64,000 bases of DNA, taken from NCBI RefSeq assembly GCF_002001165.1, contig NZ_MUNQ01000026.1, positions 124,001 through 188,000 of the forward strand, in the 5' to 3' direction. This DNA comes from Rhodanobacter sp. C05. GTDB taxonomy: Bacteria; Pseudomonadota; Gammaproteobacteria; Xanthomonadales; Rhodanobacteraceae. The position numbers and the translations under genes were made by a program. The notes under the pieces are model-generated. The model did no database searches and was not told the origin of the DNA. It saw only the letters and a list, made by a program, of their open reading frames with translations. How positions within the stretch are numbered: the stretch's first letter is position 1; the number at the start of each line of letters is the position of its first letter. Shown piece after piece: positions 45,776 to 57,809 of the stretch.

Positions 45776-46417
45776 TCAGGCGAAGCCGTGCTGCTTGAGG
45801 AACGCCTCGTCCAGCCGCGGCGTCTCGCCGCTGGACAACAGCCGTTCGATATAACGTGCCACCACGTCCACTTCGATATTCACCGCATCGCCGACGCGAC
45901 GTACATGGAACGCAGTGCGCTCGACCGTATGCGGAATCAGGTTGACGCCGAAGCGATGACCGGCGACCTCGTTGACGGTAAGGCTGGTGCCGTCGATGCA
46001 GACCGAGCCCTTGGCGGCGATGTAGCGCGAGATCGCAGCGGGCACTTCGAATGTCCAACGCTGTGAGCGACCGTCCGGCGTGATCGACACCACCTTGCCG
46101 AGACCATCGACATGTCCGGAAACCAGATGGCCACCCAACCGGTCGGCCAGCCGCAGTGCCTTCTCCAGATTCACTGGATCGCCAGCCTTGAGCTTGCCCA
46201 GCGAGGTCAGCGACAGCGTCTCGTTGGAAACGTCCGCACTGAAGCCGCGCGACTCCAGCGTGACCGCCGTGAGGCATACGCCGGACACGGCGATCGAATC
46301 GCCCAGCTGCACATCGGTGAGATCAAGGTCGGCCGTATCGACGGCCAGGCGCACGTCGCCGCCGCGCGGCTCAATGCGTGCAATTCGACCGATGGACTGG
46401 ATGATGCCGGTAAACAT
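45776..46417 (-). CDS. ribE: Riboflavin synthase, alpha chain
   Basis: 213 residues starting MFTGIIQSIGRI. Two homologous half-domains each carry the family pattern: SIAVSGVCLTAV..VSNETL and SVCIDGTSLTVNEV..IPHTVERT. Dismutates two lumazines to riboflavin. GGAGGT precedes ATG 46417. First gene behind the FMN riboswitch. Confidence 0.96.
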   Translation of the reverse strand: MFTGIIQSIGRIARIEPRGGDVRLAVDTADLDLTDVQLGDSIAVSGVCLTAVTLESRGFSADVSNETLSLTSLGKLKAGDPVNLEKALRLADRLGGHLVSGHVDGLGKVVSITPDGRSQRWTFEVPAAISRYIAAKGSVCIDGTSLTVNEVAGHRFGVNLIPHTVERTAFHVRRVGDAVNIEVDVVARYIERLLSSGETPRLDEAFLKQHGFA

Positions 46418-46556
46418 CAGCAAACCTCCGGCAGGAGGGTGATGTTCCGCATGAACAGGATCGATTTCATGAAACGTTTCCCGCGTTGGACAACAAGCGA
46501 AAAACGCCCCAAGGCATGAGGTCGACGCGCAACCGCAAGGCCACGCATCCGACCGT

Positions 46557-46744
46557 CTTCTCTTTATCCGGACTATGAGGAAACTGTCGCCAGCTTCCAA
46601 CCGTCGGCTCCGGCATCTGACCGGATCTGCTGACCCCTGACCTGCTCCATCATGGAGCGGACCAAGGCGCTCGCGGGCTCGTTGTCGGGGATGAACCCTT
46701 CAACCTACCGCCGGTGGGGAATTTCGCCCCGCCCTGAAGACGCT
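46557..46744 (-). ncRNA. FMN riboswitch (RFN element) upstream of ribE
   Basis: On the minus strand the element begins CTTCAGGGCGGGGCGAAA, continues through CCCCACCGGCGGTA, AGCCCGCGAGCGC and GGTCAGCAGATCCGGT, then GCCGGAGCCGACGGT, and closes with CCGGATAAAGAGAAG. These are the conserved RFN blocks in order. An expression platform downstream includes GGGGCGTTTTT near 46500, a possible terminator. It should repress ribE and the following genes when FMN is abundant. ribD, upstream, is outside its control. It accounts for most of the 434-bp gap between ribD and ribE; the other bases show no feature. Confidence 0.93.
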
Positions 46745-46851
46745 ATGTGGTGTTTGCCGGCCAAGCCGGCTGGCGCAGTCTAGCACCGACGCGGAAGCCG
46801 ACTGGCGACGCACATCGAAATGCAGCGTTCACCGCCGCGTACGGTCAGCGC

Positions 46852-47952
46852 TCAGAGCGGGCGCAAGCGCAATCGCCAGTCACGGCCGAGCTGGCGCTGC
46901 TCGACCGACTGCAGCTGCCAGCGGCTCGCCATGTCACTGAGAGTGGGCAGCTGCAGCAATGGTCGTGCGCTGTCGCCCAGCAGCAACGGGGCCACATACA
47001 ACAGCAGCTCATCCGCCAGACCTGCGGCGAACAATGCACCGCAAAGCGTGGAGCCGGCTTCGACATGCACTTCGTTGCAGCCGCGTCCTGCCAGCAGCGC
47101 CAGTACGGCACGCAGATCGAGTACGTCGCCAGACATCGGTACCGCCATGCACTCGACACGCTCGAAGCGCCGGTCCGCACAGAATGCGGCTGCAGCATGC
47201 AGCACCAGCGTGGGTACCGAGCCATCGAGCACGTGGTGACCTGCCGGGGTGCGCAAGCCACGGTCCAGAATCACACGCAGTGGCGGCATGTACTCCTCAT
47301 CATCGGACAGGCGCACGGTAAGTCGCGGGTCGTCGGCCAGCACCGTGCCGCTACCGCTGAGAATCGCCGAGCTGCGTGCACGCCAGCGCTGCACATCCGT
47401 GCGCGCAGCTTCGCCGGTGATCCACTTCGATTCACCGTTGGCCAGCGCCGTGCGGCCGTCCAGGCTCATCGCCAGTTTCAGCCGTACCCACGGCCGTGCA
47501 CGCTCGATCCGGCTGAAGAAACCGATATTCAGCTGACGCGCCGCTTCGCGCATCAGGCCAATGTCGACCATGATGCCGGCCGCACGCAGTTTGCCGATGC
47601 CACGCCCTGCCACCTGGGGAAACGGATCTTCGACGGCAACCACCACCCGTCTCACCCCGGCAGCGATCAGGGCATCGGCGCACGGTGGTGTGCGCCCCTG
47701 ATGCGCGCACGGCTCCAGCGTCACGTAGGCGGTCGCACCGCCCGCTCGATCACCCGCCGTACGCAGCGCGAATACTTCCGCATGTGGCTCGCCCGCACGC
47801 TGGTGCCAGCCTTCGCCGACGATTTCCGCGCCATGTGCGATCACGCAGCCCACACGCGGATTGGGCTGCGTGGTGAACAGGCCGCGCTCGGCCAGCCGCA
47901 GCGCCTGCGCCATATGCGCGTGATCCAGCGCCGAAAAAGCAGCCACGTTCAT
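46852..47952 (-). CDS. ribD: Bifunctional riboflavin deaminase/reductase
   Basis: 366 residues. The deaminase domain has HAEVFAL and TLEPCAHQGRTPPC (zinc His/Cys/Cys); the reductase domain has VRLKLAMSLDGRTA, GSGTVLADDPRLTVR and EAGSTLCGALFAAGL. Performs two consecutive steps of riboflavin synthesis. ATG overlaps the stop of the MmcQ/YjbR gene. Confidence 0.95.
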   Translation of the reverse strand: MNVAAFSALDHAHMAQALRLAERGLFTTQPNPRVGCVIAHGAEIVGEGWHQRAGEPHAEVFALRTAGDRAGGATAYVTLEPCAHQGRTPPCADALIAAGVRRVVVAVEDPFPQVAGRGIGKLRAAGIMVDIGLMREAARQLNIGFFSRIERARPWVRLKLAMSLDGRTALANGESKWITGEAARTDVQRWRARSSAILSGSGTVLADDPRLTVRLSDDEEYMPPLRVILDRGLRTPAGHHVLDGSVPTLVLHAAAAFCADRRFERVECMAVPMSGDVLDLRAVLALLAGRGCNEVHVEAGSTLCGALFAAGLADELLLYVAPLLLGDSARPLLQLPTLSDMASRWQLQSVEQRQLGRDWRLRLRPL

Positions 47953-48290
47953 GTGCTGGATTCCAGCTCAAGATGAAGTTTCTTCGGCGTGACACGCCGC
48001 CATGCATCCCGCAACAACTGATTCACCCACGCCTCTTCCATCCGGGCAATGCGCACATGCGTCCAACCATGCTTGCCCCAGCTTGGATCAGGCTCGAACA
48101 GATCACCGGCCGACATGCGCAACACGTCGAGTTCGTCGAGAGAAAACTTGAGAATGGCGCGATCATCGCGACGGGAAAACTGCGCGAAGATCTTGCCACG
48201 CACACGGAACGACGGTGTGCCGAAGTGATCGACCTCTTCCGCCTGCGGCAGCTGCATGGCAAGTTCGCGGAAGCGATCCAGCGTGACCAT
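47949..48290 (-). CDS. MmcQ/YjbR-family protein
   Basis: 113 residues: LPQAEEVDHFGTPSFRVRGKIFAQFS and ELDVLRMSAGDLFEPDPSWGKHGWTHVRI are the compact MmcQ/YjbR fold (double-wing, CyaY-like). Function unknown; DNA binding was proposed from structure. Lies between nrdR and ribD with ATGA overlap onto ribD. Confidence 0.88.
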   Translation of the reverse strand: MVTLDRFRELAMQLPQAEEVDHFGTPSFRVRGKIFAQFSRRDDRAILKFSLDELDVLRMSAGDLFEPDPSWGKHGWTHVRIARMEEAWVNQLLRDAWRRVTPKKLHLELESST

Positions 48291-48307
48291 GCAAAGTCAG
48301 CCCGCGC

Positions 48308-48817
48308 TCACTTGTCGCGCCTGCCGCCACCCAGCAGCGGCAACTGCATCTCGTCCAGCCCCGGCAGGTCGCGCTCCAGCTTCTCGATCTCCTCGCGGAA
48401 CGCGTGCACATCCTCGAACTTGCGGTAGACCGAGGCGAAGCGCACATAGGCGACCTGGTCGAGGTTCTTCAGTTCGCGCATCACCAGCTCGCCAAGCTGA
48501 CGCGACGATATCTCGCGCTCGCCGCTGCGACGCAGGTCGTTGATGATGGTGCGCACCGCACTGTCCACATCATGGCTGGGCACCGGTCGCTTCTGCAGTG
48601 CGCGTTCGAAACTCACGCGCAGCTTGCGCTCGTCGAACGTCTCGCGTCGCTCGCCACTCTTGACGATCGTCGGCAGCTTCAGCTCGGCCGTCTCGAACGT
48701 GTTGAAGCGCTCGCTGCATTGCGGACATTCGCGCCGACGGCGCACGGTGCTGCCGTCCTCGGTCAGTCGCGAATCGATCACGCGGGTGTCTTCGTGCTGG
48801 CAGAAGGGGCAATGCAT
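48308..48817 (-). CDS. nrdR: Transcriptional repressor NrdR
   Basis: 169 residues. Zinc ribbon Cys3, Cys6, Cys31 and Cys34 (MHCPFC..ECPQC), then an ATP-cone ([19 protein letters not shown]). Represses ribonucleotide reductase genes when dATP is high. Linkage to the rib genes is usual in proteobacteria. Confidence 0.96.
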   Translation of the reverse strand: MHCPFCQHEDTRVIDSRLTEDGSTVRRRRECPQCSERFNTFETAELKLPTIVKSGERRETFDERKLRVSFERALQKRPVPSHDVDSAVRTIINDLRRSGEREISSRQLGELVMRELKNLDQVAYVRFASVYRKFEDVHAFREEIEKLERDLPGLDEMQLPLLGGGRRDK

Positions 48818-48819
48818 GC

Positions 48820-49518
48820 TCAGTAAGTGTCAATCATCGTCTGCACGAAAGCACGTACCAGCGGAGGCACTTGACCGTGCAACGCACCGCGCTCGTGCTG
48901 AAACAGGGTGGCGATGAAGAAGGGATGGCCATCGAGTTCGATGCCGCGTACGTCGCCGGCATCGTCCGCTGCGTTGATCTGCAGCGGGCCACTGGCCAGT
49001 GCCTGGCGGAAATCCGGACTCAGGCCGTAGTTGCAGTGATAACCCTCGACGATCGAGGTTGCCCCATATGCCTGCGCCAGCCGTGAACCTGCGACAAGCT
49101 GCACCGCATCGGTCACCTCGACCAGCGAGCACAACAGCGGCACGATCACCTGGCGCTGCGCCTGCGGTGCAGTTTCAGCATGCTCTGCGTCGGTCCAGTC
49201 CAGCACATTGCGCGCGTACTCGATCACCGCATGCTGGAAGCCACCGCAAGTACCCAGGAACGGAACGTGCCGTTCGCGTGCCACGCGGATCGCCGTGAGC
49301 GCACCCTCCATGCTGCGATAGGGGCTGGCCGGCACGCACCAGAGGCCATCGAATTCGGCCAGCGCGGCACCGTCACCGACCTGCTCGGTCGATACCCAGA
49401 TCGGCTCGATCTCCACACCGCAGGCATCGGCCGCCATCCCCAAAGCCAGCGGAATGGCGCGATGGGCGACCACATCGTCATTGCGGTCGCCGATCAGTCC
49501 GATCTGCAAGGCATGCAT
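48820..49518 (-). CDS. Stand-alone class I glutamine amidotransferase-like protein (CTP-synthase-like)
   Basis: 232 residues. Nucleophile elbow [10 protein letters not shown] and C-terminal [10 protein letters not shown] supply Cys, His and Glu of a class I amidotransferase, in the arrangement seen in the CTP synthase C-terminal domain (CLGMQ / PFFVATQFHPE). No synthetase domain is present, so partner and product are unknown. Lies 10 bp after glyA in the same unit. ATG 49518. Confidence 0.8.
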   Translation of the reverse strand: MHALQIGLIGDRNDDVVAHRAIPLALGMAADACGVEIEPIWVSTEQVGDGAALAEFDGLWCVPASPYRSMEGALTAIRVARERHVPFLGTCGGFQHAVIEYARNVLDWTDAEHAETAPQAQRQVIVPLLCSLVEVTDAVQLVAGSRLAQAYGATSIVEGYHCNYGLSPDFRQALASGPLQINAADDAGDVRGIELDGHPFFIATLFQHERGALHGQVPPLVRAFVQTMIDTY

Positions 49519-49528
49519 GCCGATGGGC

Positions 49529-50782
<1,254 letters not shown>

Positions 50783-50889
50783 TCGAGCCTCGTGGGAATG
50801 ATGGGATAAGTAGCGGACAGGGGTGAGACTTGAAAGTGTAACGGTCAGGGGTGTTTGCGACCACCGGCGGGACTTGCAGCGTCGATTTC

Positions 50890-50912
50890 GTACAATGTAC
50901 CGTACATCGTAC
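50890..50912. promoter_or_regulatory. Palindromic operator, likely TetR target
   Basis: GTACAATGTAC, one central C, then GTACATCGTAC: an 11+1+11 inverted repeat with one mismatch and a perfect TGTAC-C-GTACA core. It lies 27 bases before the hydrolase ATG, where binding would block transcription. The downstream TetR gene is the obvious ligand. Confidence 0.7.
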
Positions 50913-50938
50913 GCAATGATCTCCAGGAGAGTAATCGC

Positions 50939-52015
50939 ATGACGTTCGCTCGCTCCCGGCTCGCCTGCGCATGGTGCTGGCTTGCCCTAACGCTCTTTCT
51001 TGCCCCGACGATGCTTCTGGCCCAAACCGTCACCGGTGTGGGTTTCCACCACATCACCATCAACGACCCGGTGAACGGCGGCACGATGCCGGGCTGGGTG
51101 TTCTATCCGACGACACATGTGCCGGGCGAGACCACGATCGGCCCCTACCACGTCGCAGCGACCATCGATGCGCCGGCGATTCCCGGCGCGAAACCGCTGG
51201 TGGTGATTTCACACGGCAGCGGCGGCTCGAATCTCGGTCACCGCGAACTGGCGACCTACCTGGCGAGCCATGGTTTCATGGTCGCCACGCTCGAACATCC
51301 CAAAGACAACTTCCACGATGTGAGTGGTCTGGGATACGCGCCGGTGCTGGTTGGTCGACCGATTCAAGTCAAAGCCACCATCACCACGTTGCTCAACGAC
51401 CCTCATTGGAAACCTCTGATCGATGCAAATCGCATTGGTGTAGCCGGCTTCTCGGCGGGCGGATACACGAGCTTGATGATCATCGGCGCCGTACCGCAGT
51501 TTCGCCGCTTCATCGGCTACTGCAATCGCTATCCGAATGATCAGGGCGTCTGTCATGACGCCAAGCGACTGGCCGATGAAGCGCAAAGTCATGGTCAGAC
51601 GCTCGAACAAATGATGGATGGCGTCGAAAAACAACTTACGCACTGGGGCAATACCGCTGATCCGCGCGTGAAAGCTGCCTTCGCGATGGCGCCACTTGGC
51701 CTGATCTTCGACGAAGCCGGTCTCGCAAAAATCGATCGCCCCGTTTTTCTTTACTACGGCCAGAACGATCATGTGTTGATACCGAAGGAAAACGCCGAAT
51801 ACATTCGCCCGCTGATGAAAACGCTGGTTGACGTGAAGATGGTTCCGCTTGCCGATCACTGGGTGTTCCTCGATCCCTGCTCGCCCGAACTCGCCAAAGA
51901 TTCGAAAGACATTTGCAGCGATCCACCGGGCGTCGATCGCGTGAAAGTGCATCAACAGATTGAAGCAGATGCCCTGACCTTCTTCCGCAAGACACTCGAC
52001 GTACAAAACCCGTAA
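50939..52015 (+). CDS. Exported alpha/beta hydrolase (dienelactone-hydrolase/PAF-acetylhydrolase-like)
   Basis: 358 residues. Signal peptide to about residue 29 ([14 protein letters not shown]). The oxyanion region is [10 protein letters not shown], the nucleophile Ser is in [11 protein letters not shown], the acid is probably Asp in [11 protein letters not shown], and a His in [11 protein letters not shown] completes the triad. Likely a periplasmic or secreted esterase; substrate unknown. AGGAG precedes ATG 50939. Forms an operon with the tetR gene 12 bp downstream. Confidence 0.85.
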   Translation: MTFARSRLACAWCWLALTLFLAPTMLLAQTVTGVGFHHITINDPVNGGTMPGWVFYPTTHVPGETTIGPYHVAATIDAPAIPGAKPLVVISHGSGGSNLGHRELATYLASHGFMVATLEHPKDNFHDVSGLGYAPVLVGRPIQVKATITTLLNDPHWKPLIDANRIGVAGFSAGGYTSLMIIGAVPQFRRFIGYCNRYPNDQGVCHDAKRLADEAQSHGQTLEQMMDGVEKQLTHWGNTADPRVKAAFAMAPLGLIFDEAGLAKIDRPVFLYYGQNDHVLIPKENAEYIRPLMKTLVDVKMVPLADHWVFLDPCSPELAKDSKDICSDPPGVDRVKVHQQIEADALTFFRKTLDVQNP

Positions 52016-52027
52016 TTCGAGAACCAC

Positions 52028-52639
52028 GTGCCCAAAGCGCTTAGCGAAAGCGAAACCGAAACCTTCCGCGCACGCATTTGCAGCGCTGCGGCAAAGCTTT
52101 TCGTCGAAGAAGGCCCAGCGGCGGTCACCATGCGCCGTCTGGCCACCGAACTGGGATGCGGCACGATGACGCTCTATCGCTACTACGACAGCAAGGAAGA
52201 AATCGTCACCGCAGTACGCACGCGCGGCATGCATCAGATGGCGGAAACACTGGAAAACGCACTGGATACGCCGGATGATGGCCGCACGCGCAGTCGTCGT
52301 GTACGCGATGCCTACATCGACTTTGCGCGCCGCGACACCGCAACCTACCGATTGTTGTTCGAATTCCCCGAAACCAACCGCGACGATCCTGCCTATCGCG
52401 AAGCTCAAGCACGCATGTGGCAATGCATCTCAGCGGATACCAAAGTGATGATCGACGAAGGCACCATTGAAGCGAAGGCGCCGATTCTCGGTCATCAGAT
52501 ATGGGCCGCACTTCATGGCGCAGTCATGCTCGAGGTCGCCGGGCTGCTGCCCGAAGGTTTTGATGCGGCATCGCTGCACACACGCACGTTCTCGGCGCTT
52601 ATGGAATCGGCGCATCCATCCCGCAAGAAGGACGCCTGA
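52028..52639 (+). CDS. TetR-family transcriptional regulator
   Basis: 203 residues. N-terminal helix-turn-helix: ICSAAAKLFVEEGPAAVTMRRLATELGCGTMTLYRYYDSKEEIVTAV, a full TetR_N domain. Ligand-binding C-terminal half is variable. GTG start at 52028 with GAGA upstream, just after the hydrolase stop. Probably represses its own operon through the palindrome at 50890-50912, released by the hydrolase substrate or product (inference). Confidence 0.9.
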   Translation: MPKALSESETETFRARICSAAAKLFVEEGPAAVTMRRLATELGCGTMTLYRYYDSKEEIVTAVRTRGMHQMAETLENALDTPDDGRTRSRRVRDAYIDFARRDTATYRLLFEFPETNRDDPAYREAQARMWQCISADTKVMIDEGTIEAKAPILGHQIWAALHGAVMLEVAGLLPEGFDAASLHTRTFSALMESAHPSRKKDA

Positions 52640-52660
52640 TCATCGCCACAGCGAGAAGCA

Positions 52661-53551
52661 TTACTTATCTTCTCTCGCTGCAGCGTGACCGTTTCTACGC
52701 ACGGCCACAGCACTCACCATCACGTAGCTGATGATCATCAGCAGCAACCACGCACCCAGTTTTGACAACGGGACCATGCTCCATGCATGACGTTGTGCCG
52801 GATAGCGCCACGCAGCAGTAAACGTGCCGATGTTCTCCGCGAACCAGATGAAGGTCGCCACAAGTACGAAGCCAAGCAGCAATGGCATCCGTCGATGCAC
52901 CTGACGGACTCGAAAATAAACCCACGTTCGGCCAAAAAGCACGGCCACGCCCGCGAACAGAAATAGTCGAGCGTCCGGCAGAAAATGATGCGTGAAAAAA
53001 TTGACGTAAATGGCGATCGCCAACCACACCATCGCTGCAAACGGCGGATGATGCGTAAATCGAAAATCAAACAGCCGCCAGGCGCGGGCGATATAGCTGC
53101 CAATCGATGCGTACATGAAGCCGCTGAACAGCGGCACGCCGCCCAGACGCAACAGCGAAGCCTCCGGATAGCTCCACGATCCCATCGCGGTCTTGAACAG
53201 CTCCATCAGCGTGCCGACCACGTGGAACAGCAGGATCACCTTCGCCTCCTCAAGGCTTTCCAGCCGCAATGCGAGCAGGCCCAGCTGAATCGCGATGGCA
53301 GCCAGCGTGAGAAAGTCGAAGCGGGCCAGCGGCGCCGACACCGGGTACCAGCGCCACGTGGCCAGCAGCAGGGCCACCATCATCCCGCCGAACAGGCAGG
53401 CTGAGGCCTGCTTCACGCCGAAACAGACCAGCTCATGCATGCCTACGGCCCAGCGCCCGTGCGCCCGCAACTGCCACGCGATGCGTTGATCCAGCCCGAT
53501 GAGCCGACGCATCAGCCCCGTTGCCGGCCATGTCACTGGCTTCGCTCTCAT
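52661..53551 (-). CDS. DUF817 (YoaT-like) integral membrane protein
   Basis: 296 residues with about eight membrane helices. EAKVILLFHVVGTLMELFKTAMGSWSYPE and PLFSGFMYASIGSYIARAWRLFD are the conserved DUF817 blocks, with acidic and His residues inside helices. Function unknown. Convergent with tetR, stops 21 bp apart. Confidence 0.82.
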   Translation of the reverse strand: MRAKPVTWPATGLMRRLIGLDQRIAWQLRAHGRWAVGMHELVCFGVKQASACLFGGMMVALLLATWRWYPVSAPLARFDFLTLAAIAIQLGLLALRLESLEEAKVILLFHVVGTLMELFKTAMGSWSYPEASLLRLGGVPLFSGFMYASIGSYIARAWRLFDFRFTHHPPFAAMVWLAIAIYVNFFTHHFLPDARLFLFAGVAVLFGRTWVYFRVRQVHRRMPLLLGFVLVATFIWFAENIGTFTAAWRYPAQRHAWSMVPLSKLGAWLLLMIISYVMVSAVAVRRNGHAAAREDK

Positions 53552-53738
53552 CGTTCATCCCCAATACGCCGCTGCGCTCTGCAGGTTGCCCGCCTGTTCT
53601 GACGTCATGCCTGCCGGAAGATGACCTGGCGCGGGCATCCGCGGCGAAATACCAATTGGGGTCTGGCCGGATGTGATCTGGTCTCCGTCATACAGCGGGT
53701 GCACCATGCGCCCTTAGCCTTTCGCGCAGGTCACCCCG

Positions 53739-54737
53739 ATGAAACAGCGCATTCTTGGCCGCCATGGCCTTCCGGTTTCCGCCCTCGGCCTTGGCTGCAT
53801 GGGCATGTCGGACATGTACGGTGCCACCGAACGCAGCGAGAGCCTCGCCACCGTGCACGCAGCGTTGGACGACGGCATCAGCCTGCTCGACACCGGCGAT
53901 TTCTACGGCATGGGTCACAACGAGATGCTGCTGGGCGAGGCGTTGGCCGGACGGCCTCGCGACAGCTACCAACTCAGCGTGAAATTCGGTGCGCAACGTG
54001 GCCCGGACGGCGCCTGGCTGGGCTATGACGCACGTCCGGCAGCGCTGAAGACCGCGCTGGCCTATTCGCTGAAACACCTGCGCACCGACTACATCGACGT
54101 GTATCGCCCGGCCCGACTGGACCCGAACGTGCCGATCGAGGACACCGTGGGTGCGATCGGCGAGCTGATCCAGGCCGGCTACGTGCACCAGCTCGGCCTG
54201 TCCGAAGTGAGTGCCTCAACGATCCGCCGCGCGCATGCCGTGGTGCCGGTGGCCGATCTGCAGATCGAGTATTCGCTGATCTCACGCGGCATCGAACCGG
54301 CCATCCTGCCGGCCTGCCGCGAGCTGGGCATCGGCGTCACCGCCTATGGCGTGCTGGCGCGCGGCCTGATCAGCGGGCACTGGAGCAAGGATCGCAGCAG
54401 TGGCGGACACGATTTTCGCGTCCATTCACCGCGCTTCAAGGGCGAGAACCTGGACCACAACCTCGCTCTGGTCGAGCTGCTGCGTGGGCTGGCCGAGGCG
54501 CGCGGAGTCAGCGTGGCCCAGCTGGCGATCGCCTGGGTGCTGGCCCGCGGCGAGGACATCGTGCCGCTGGTCGGCGCCCGCACCCGAACCCGGCTGGCCG
54601 AGGCACTGGGTGCGCTGGACATCGGCCTGAGCGCGGACGACCTCGCCGCGATCGAGCAGGCTGTGCCGCCCGGCGCCGCCGCCGGCGAACGCTACAACAG
54701 CCAGGGCATGGCGTCGCTGGACAGCGAACGCGGCTGA
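53739..54737 (+). CDS. Aldo/keto reductase (AKR13-like) with substituted catalytic His
   Basis: 332 residues: ILGRHGLPVSALGLGCMGMSDMYG. Asp and Tyr (LLDTGDFYG) and Lys (LSVKFG) of the tetrad are present, but the His normally in LYYxHRVDPxVPIEDTVG is replaced: the segment reads VYRPARLDPNVPIEDTVG. Either another residue helps protonation or the substrate range differs. The 187-bp region upstream shows no recognised feature. Confidence 0.87.
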   Translation: MKQRILGRHGLPVSALGLGCMGMSDMYGATERSESLATVHAALDDGISLLDTGDFYGMGHNEMLLGEALAGRPRDSYQLSVKFGAQRGPDGAWLGYDARPAALKTALAYSLKHLRTDYIDVYRPARLDPNVPIEDTVGAIGELIQAGYVHQLGLSEVSASTIRRAHAVVPVADLQIEYSLISRGIEPAILPACRELGIGVTAYGVLARGLISGHWSKDRSSGGHDFRVHSPRFKGENLDHNLALVELLRGLAEARGVSVAQLAIAWVLARGEDIVPLVGARTRTRLAEALGALDIGLSADDLAAIEQAVPPGAAAGERYNSQGMASLDSERG

Positions 54738-54867
54738 TTGGCTGGCTTGAGCCACCCCGGCGTCATCGAAGCCGCACCACAAGCCGCTATAATGCGCGGT
54801 TTGACGCATTCCCTTTGCGGTGCCGGCCTCGTTGGAGGCAGGCGCAGCGCACGCCTCCGGAGGCTCC

Positions 54868-56529
<1,662 letters not shown>

Positions 56530-56544
56530 ACGCAACAAGACAAC

Positions 56545-56570
56545 GTCATTCCGGCCCAGGCCGGAATGAC
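56545..56570. repeat. REP-like hairpin
   Basis: GTCATTCCGGCC, CA spacer, GGCCGGAATGAC: 12-bp perfect stem between ettA and pyrF, 15 bases after the ettA stop. Confidence 0.85.
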
Positions 56571-56593
56571 AGCAAAGACTACCGGAGACCACG

Positions 56594-57412
56594 ATGAGTT
56601 TCATGCAGTCACTGCAAGCAGTCTGGCAGCGCAACAACTCGCTGGTCTGCGTCGGCCTTGATCCGGAACCGTCGAAGTTTCCCGTCCATCTGCGCAACAG
56701 CCCGGATGCGGTATTCGAGTTCTGCAGCGCCATCGTCGATGCCACCGCCGACATGGTTTGCTCGTACAAACCGCAGATCGCCCACTTCGCCGCCTTGCGT
56801 GCCGAAGATGCGCTGGAACGGTTGATTGCGCATATCCACCAGAAGCATCCAGGCGTACCGGTGATCCTCGACGCCAAGCGCGGCGACATCGGCAGCACCG
56901 CGCAGCATTACGTCAGCGAAGCGTTCGACCGCTATGGTGCGGATGCGGTGACGCTGAACCCGTATCTCGGCCGCGACTCGGTGCAGCCGTTCCTCGATCG
57001 TGCCGACAAGGGCGTGATCCTGCTTTGCCACACCTCCAACCCCGGCGCCGCCGATCTGCAGGATCTCGATGTGGGTGGCATGCCGCTGTACCAGCATGTG
57101 GCGCAGATGATCGCGCGCGACTGGAACAGCCACGGCAACTGCGCCCTGGTTACCGGCGCTACCTGGCCGGAGCAGCTCGGTGAAGTGCGTGTCCTGGTCG
57201 GCGAGATGCCGTTGCTGGTACCCGGCATCGGCGCACAGGGCGGCGATGTCGAGGCCGTGGTTCGCCATGGCCGTACCCGAAACGGCGAAGGCCTGCTGAT
57301 CAGCTCGTCACGGGCGATCCTCTATGCCGGCAATGGCGAGGATTTCGCGAACGCTGCGCGCAGCGCCACACAGGAATTGCGCGACACGATCAATCGCTAC
57401 CGGCACACCTGA
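56594..57412 (+). CDS. pyrF: Orotidine 5'-phosphate decarboxylase (type 2)
   Basis: 272 residues: [23 protein letters not shown], and the catalytic [11 protein letters not shown] around residue 95; [11 protein letters not shown] binds phosphate. The length and DAKRGDIG form mark the subfamily 2 enzyme. Last step of UMP synthesis. Confidence 0.96.
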   Translation: MSFMQSLQAVWQRNNSLVCVGLDPEPSKFPVHLRNSPDAVFEFCSAIVDATADMVCSYKPQIAHFAALRAEDALERLIAHIHQKHPGVPVILDAKRGDIGSTAQHYVSEAFDRYGADAVTLNPYLGRDSVQPFLDRADKGVILLCHTSNPGAADLQDLDVGGMPLYQHVAQMIARDWNSHGNCALVTGATWPEQLGEVRVLVGEMPLLVPGIGAQGGDVEAVVRHGRTRNGEGLLISSSRAILYAGNGEDFANAARSATQELRDTINRYRHT

Positions 57413-57445
57413 ATACGTAGCGTATCAATCCACGCAAGGCAACGA

Positions 57446-57700
57446 TTATCCCGTCGCGGTCTTGGCCGCCTGCAACATCTTTACCTTCAGGTCCAGCGCA
57501 TCGGCTGCATCCAGCAGTGCGCGCGCAAAGCTGCGCACCTCGGCCGGCCGCAGGGCATACCAGTTCCCGGTCTTGCTGGTTTCAGGCACTTTGCGACCCG
57601 CACGTGAAACGCAATGCGGGCGGAAAATCACCATGCCAGTGAGCGATTCCGAGCTGATGTCCGCCGAGACAATCTGCATGTGTACTTCATCTTCTTTCAT
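57446..57700 (-). CDS. Small conserved hypothetical protein
   Basis: 84 residues, MKEDEVHMQIVSADISSESLTGMVIFRPHC, followed by a region (NWYALRPAEVRSFARALLDAADAL) predicted helical. GGGAGA lies about nine bases before ATG 57700, supporting a real gene. I do not recognise a family. Convergent with pyrF. Confidence 0.6.
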   Translation of the reverse strand: MKEDEVHMQIVSADISSESLTGMVIFRPHCVSRAGRKVPETSKTGNWYALRPAEVRSFARALLDAADALDLKVKMLQAAKTATG

Positions 57701-57809
57701 CACTGGACTTCTCCCGGCGGATATCCGCCTGTGTGCAGCTTACGCCCTGGAGAGTTCAGCCGTTGTTGCGCGTATCTGCATTGTCTGCAAATTGGCGTGG
57801 GCGATGTAC

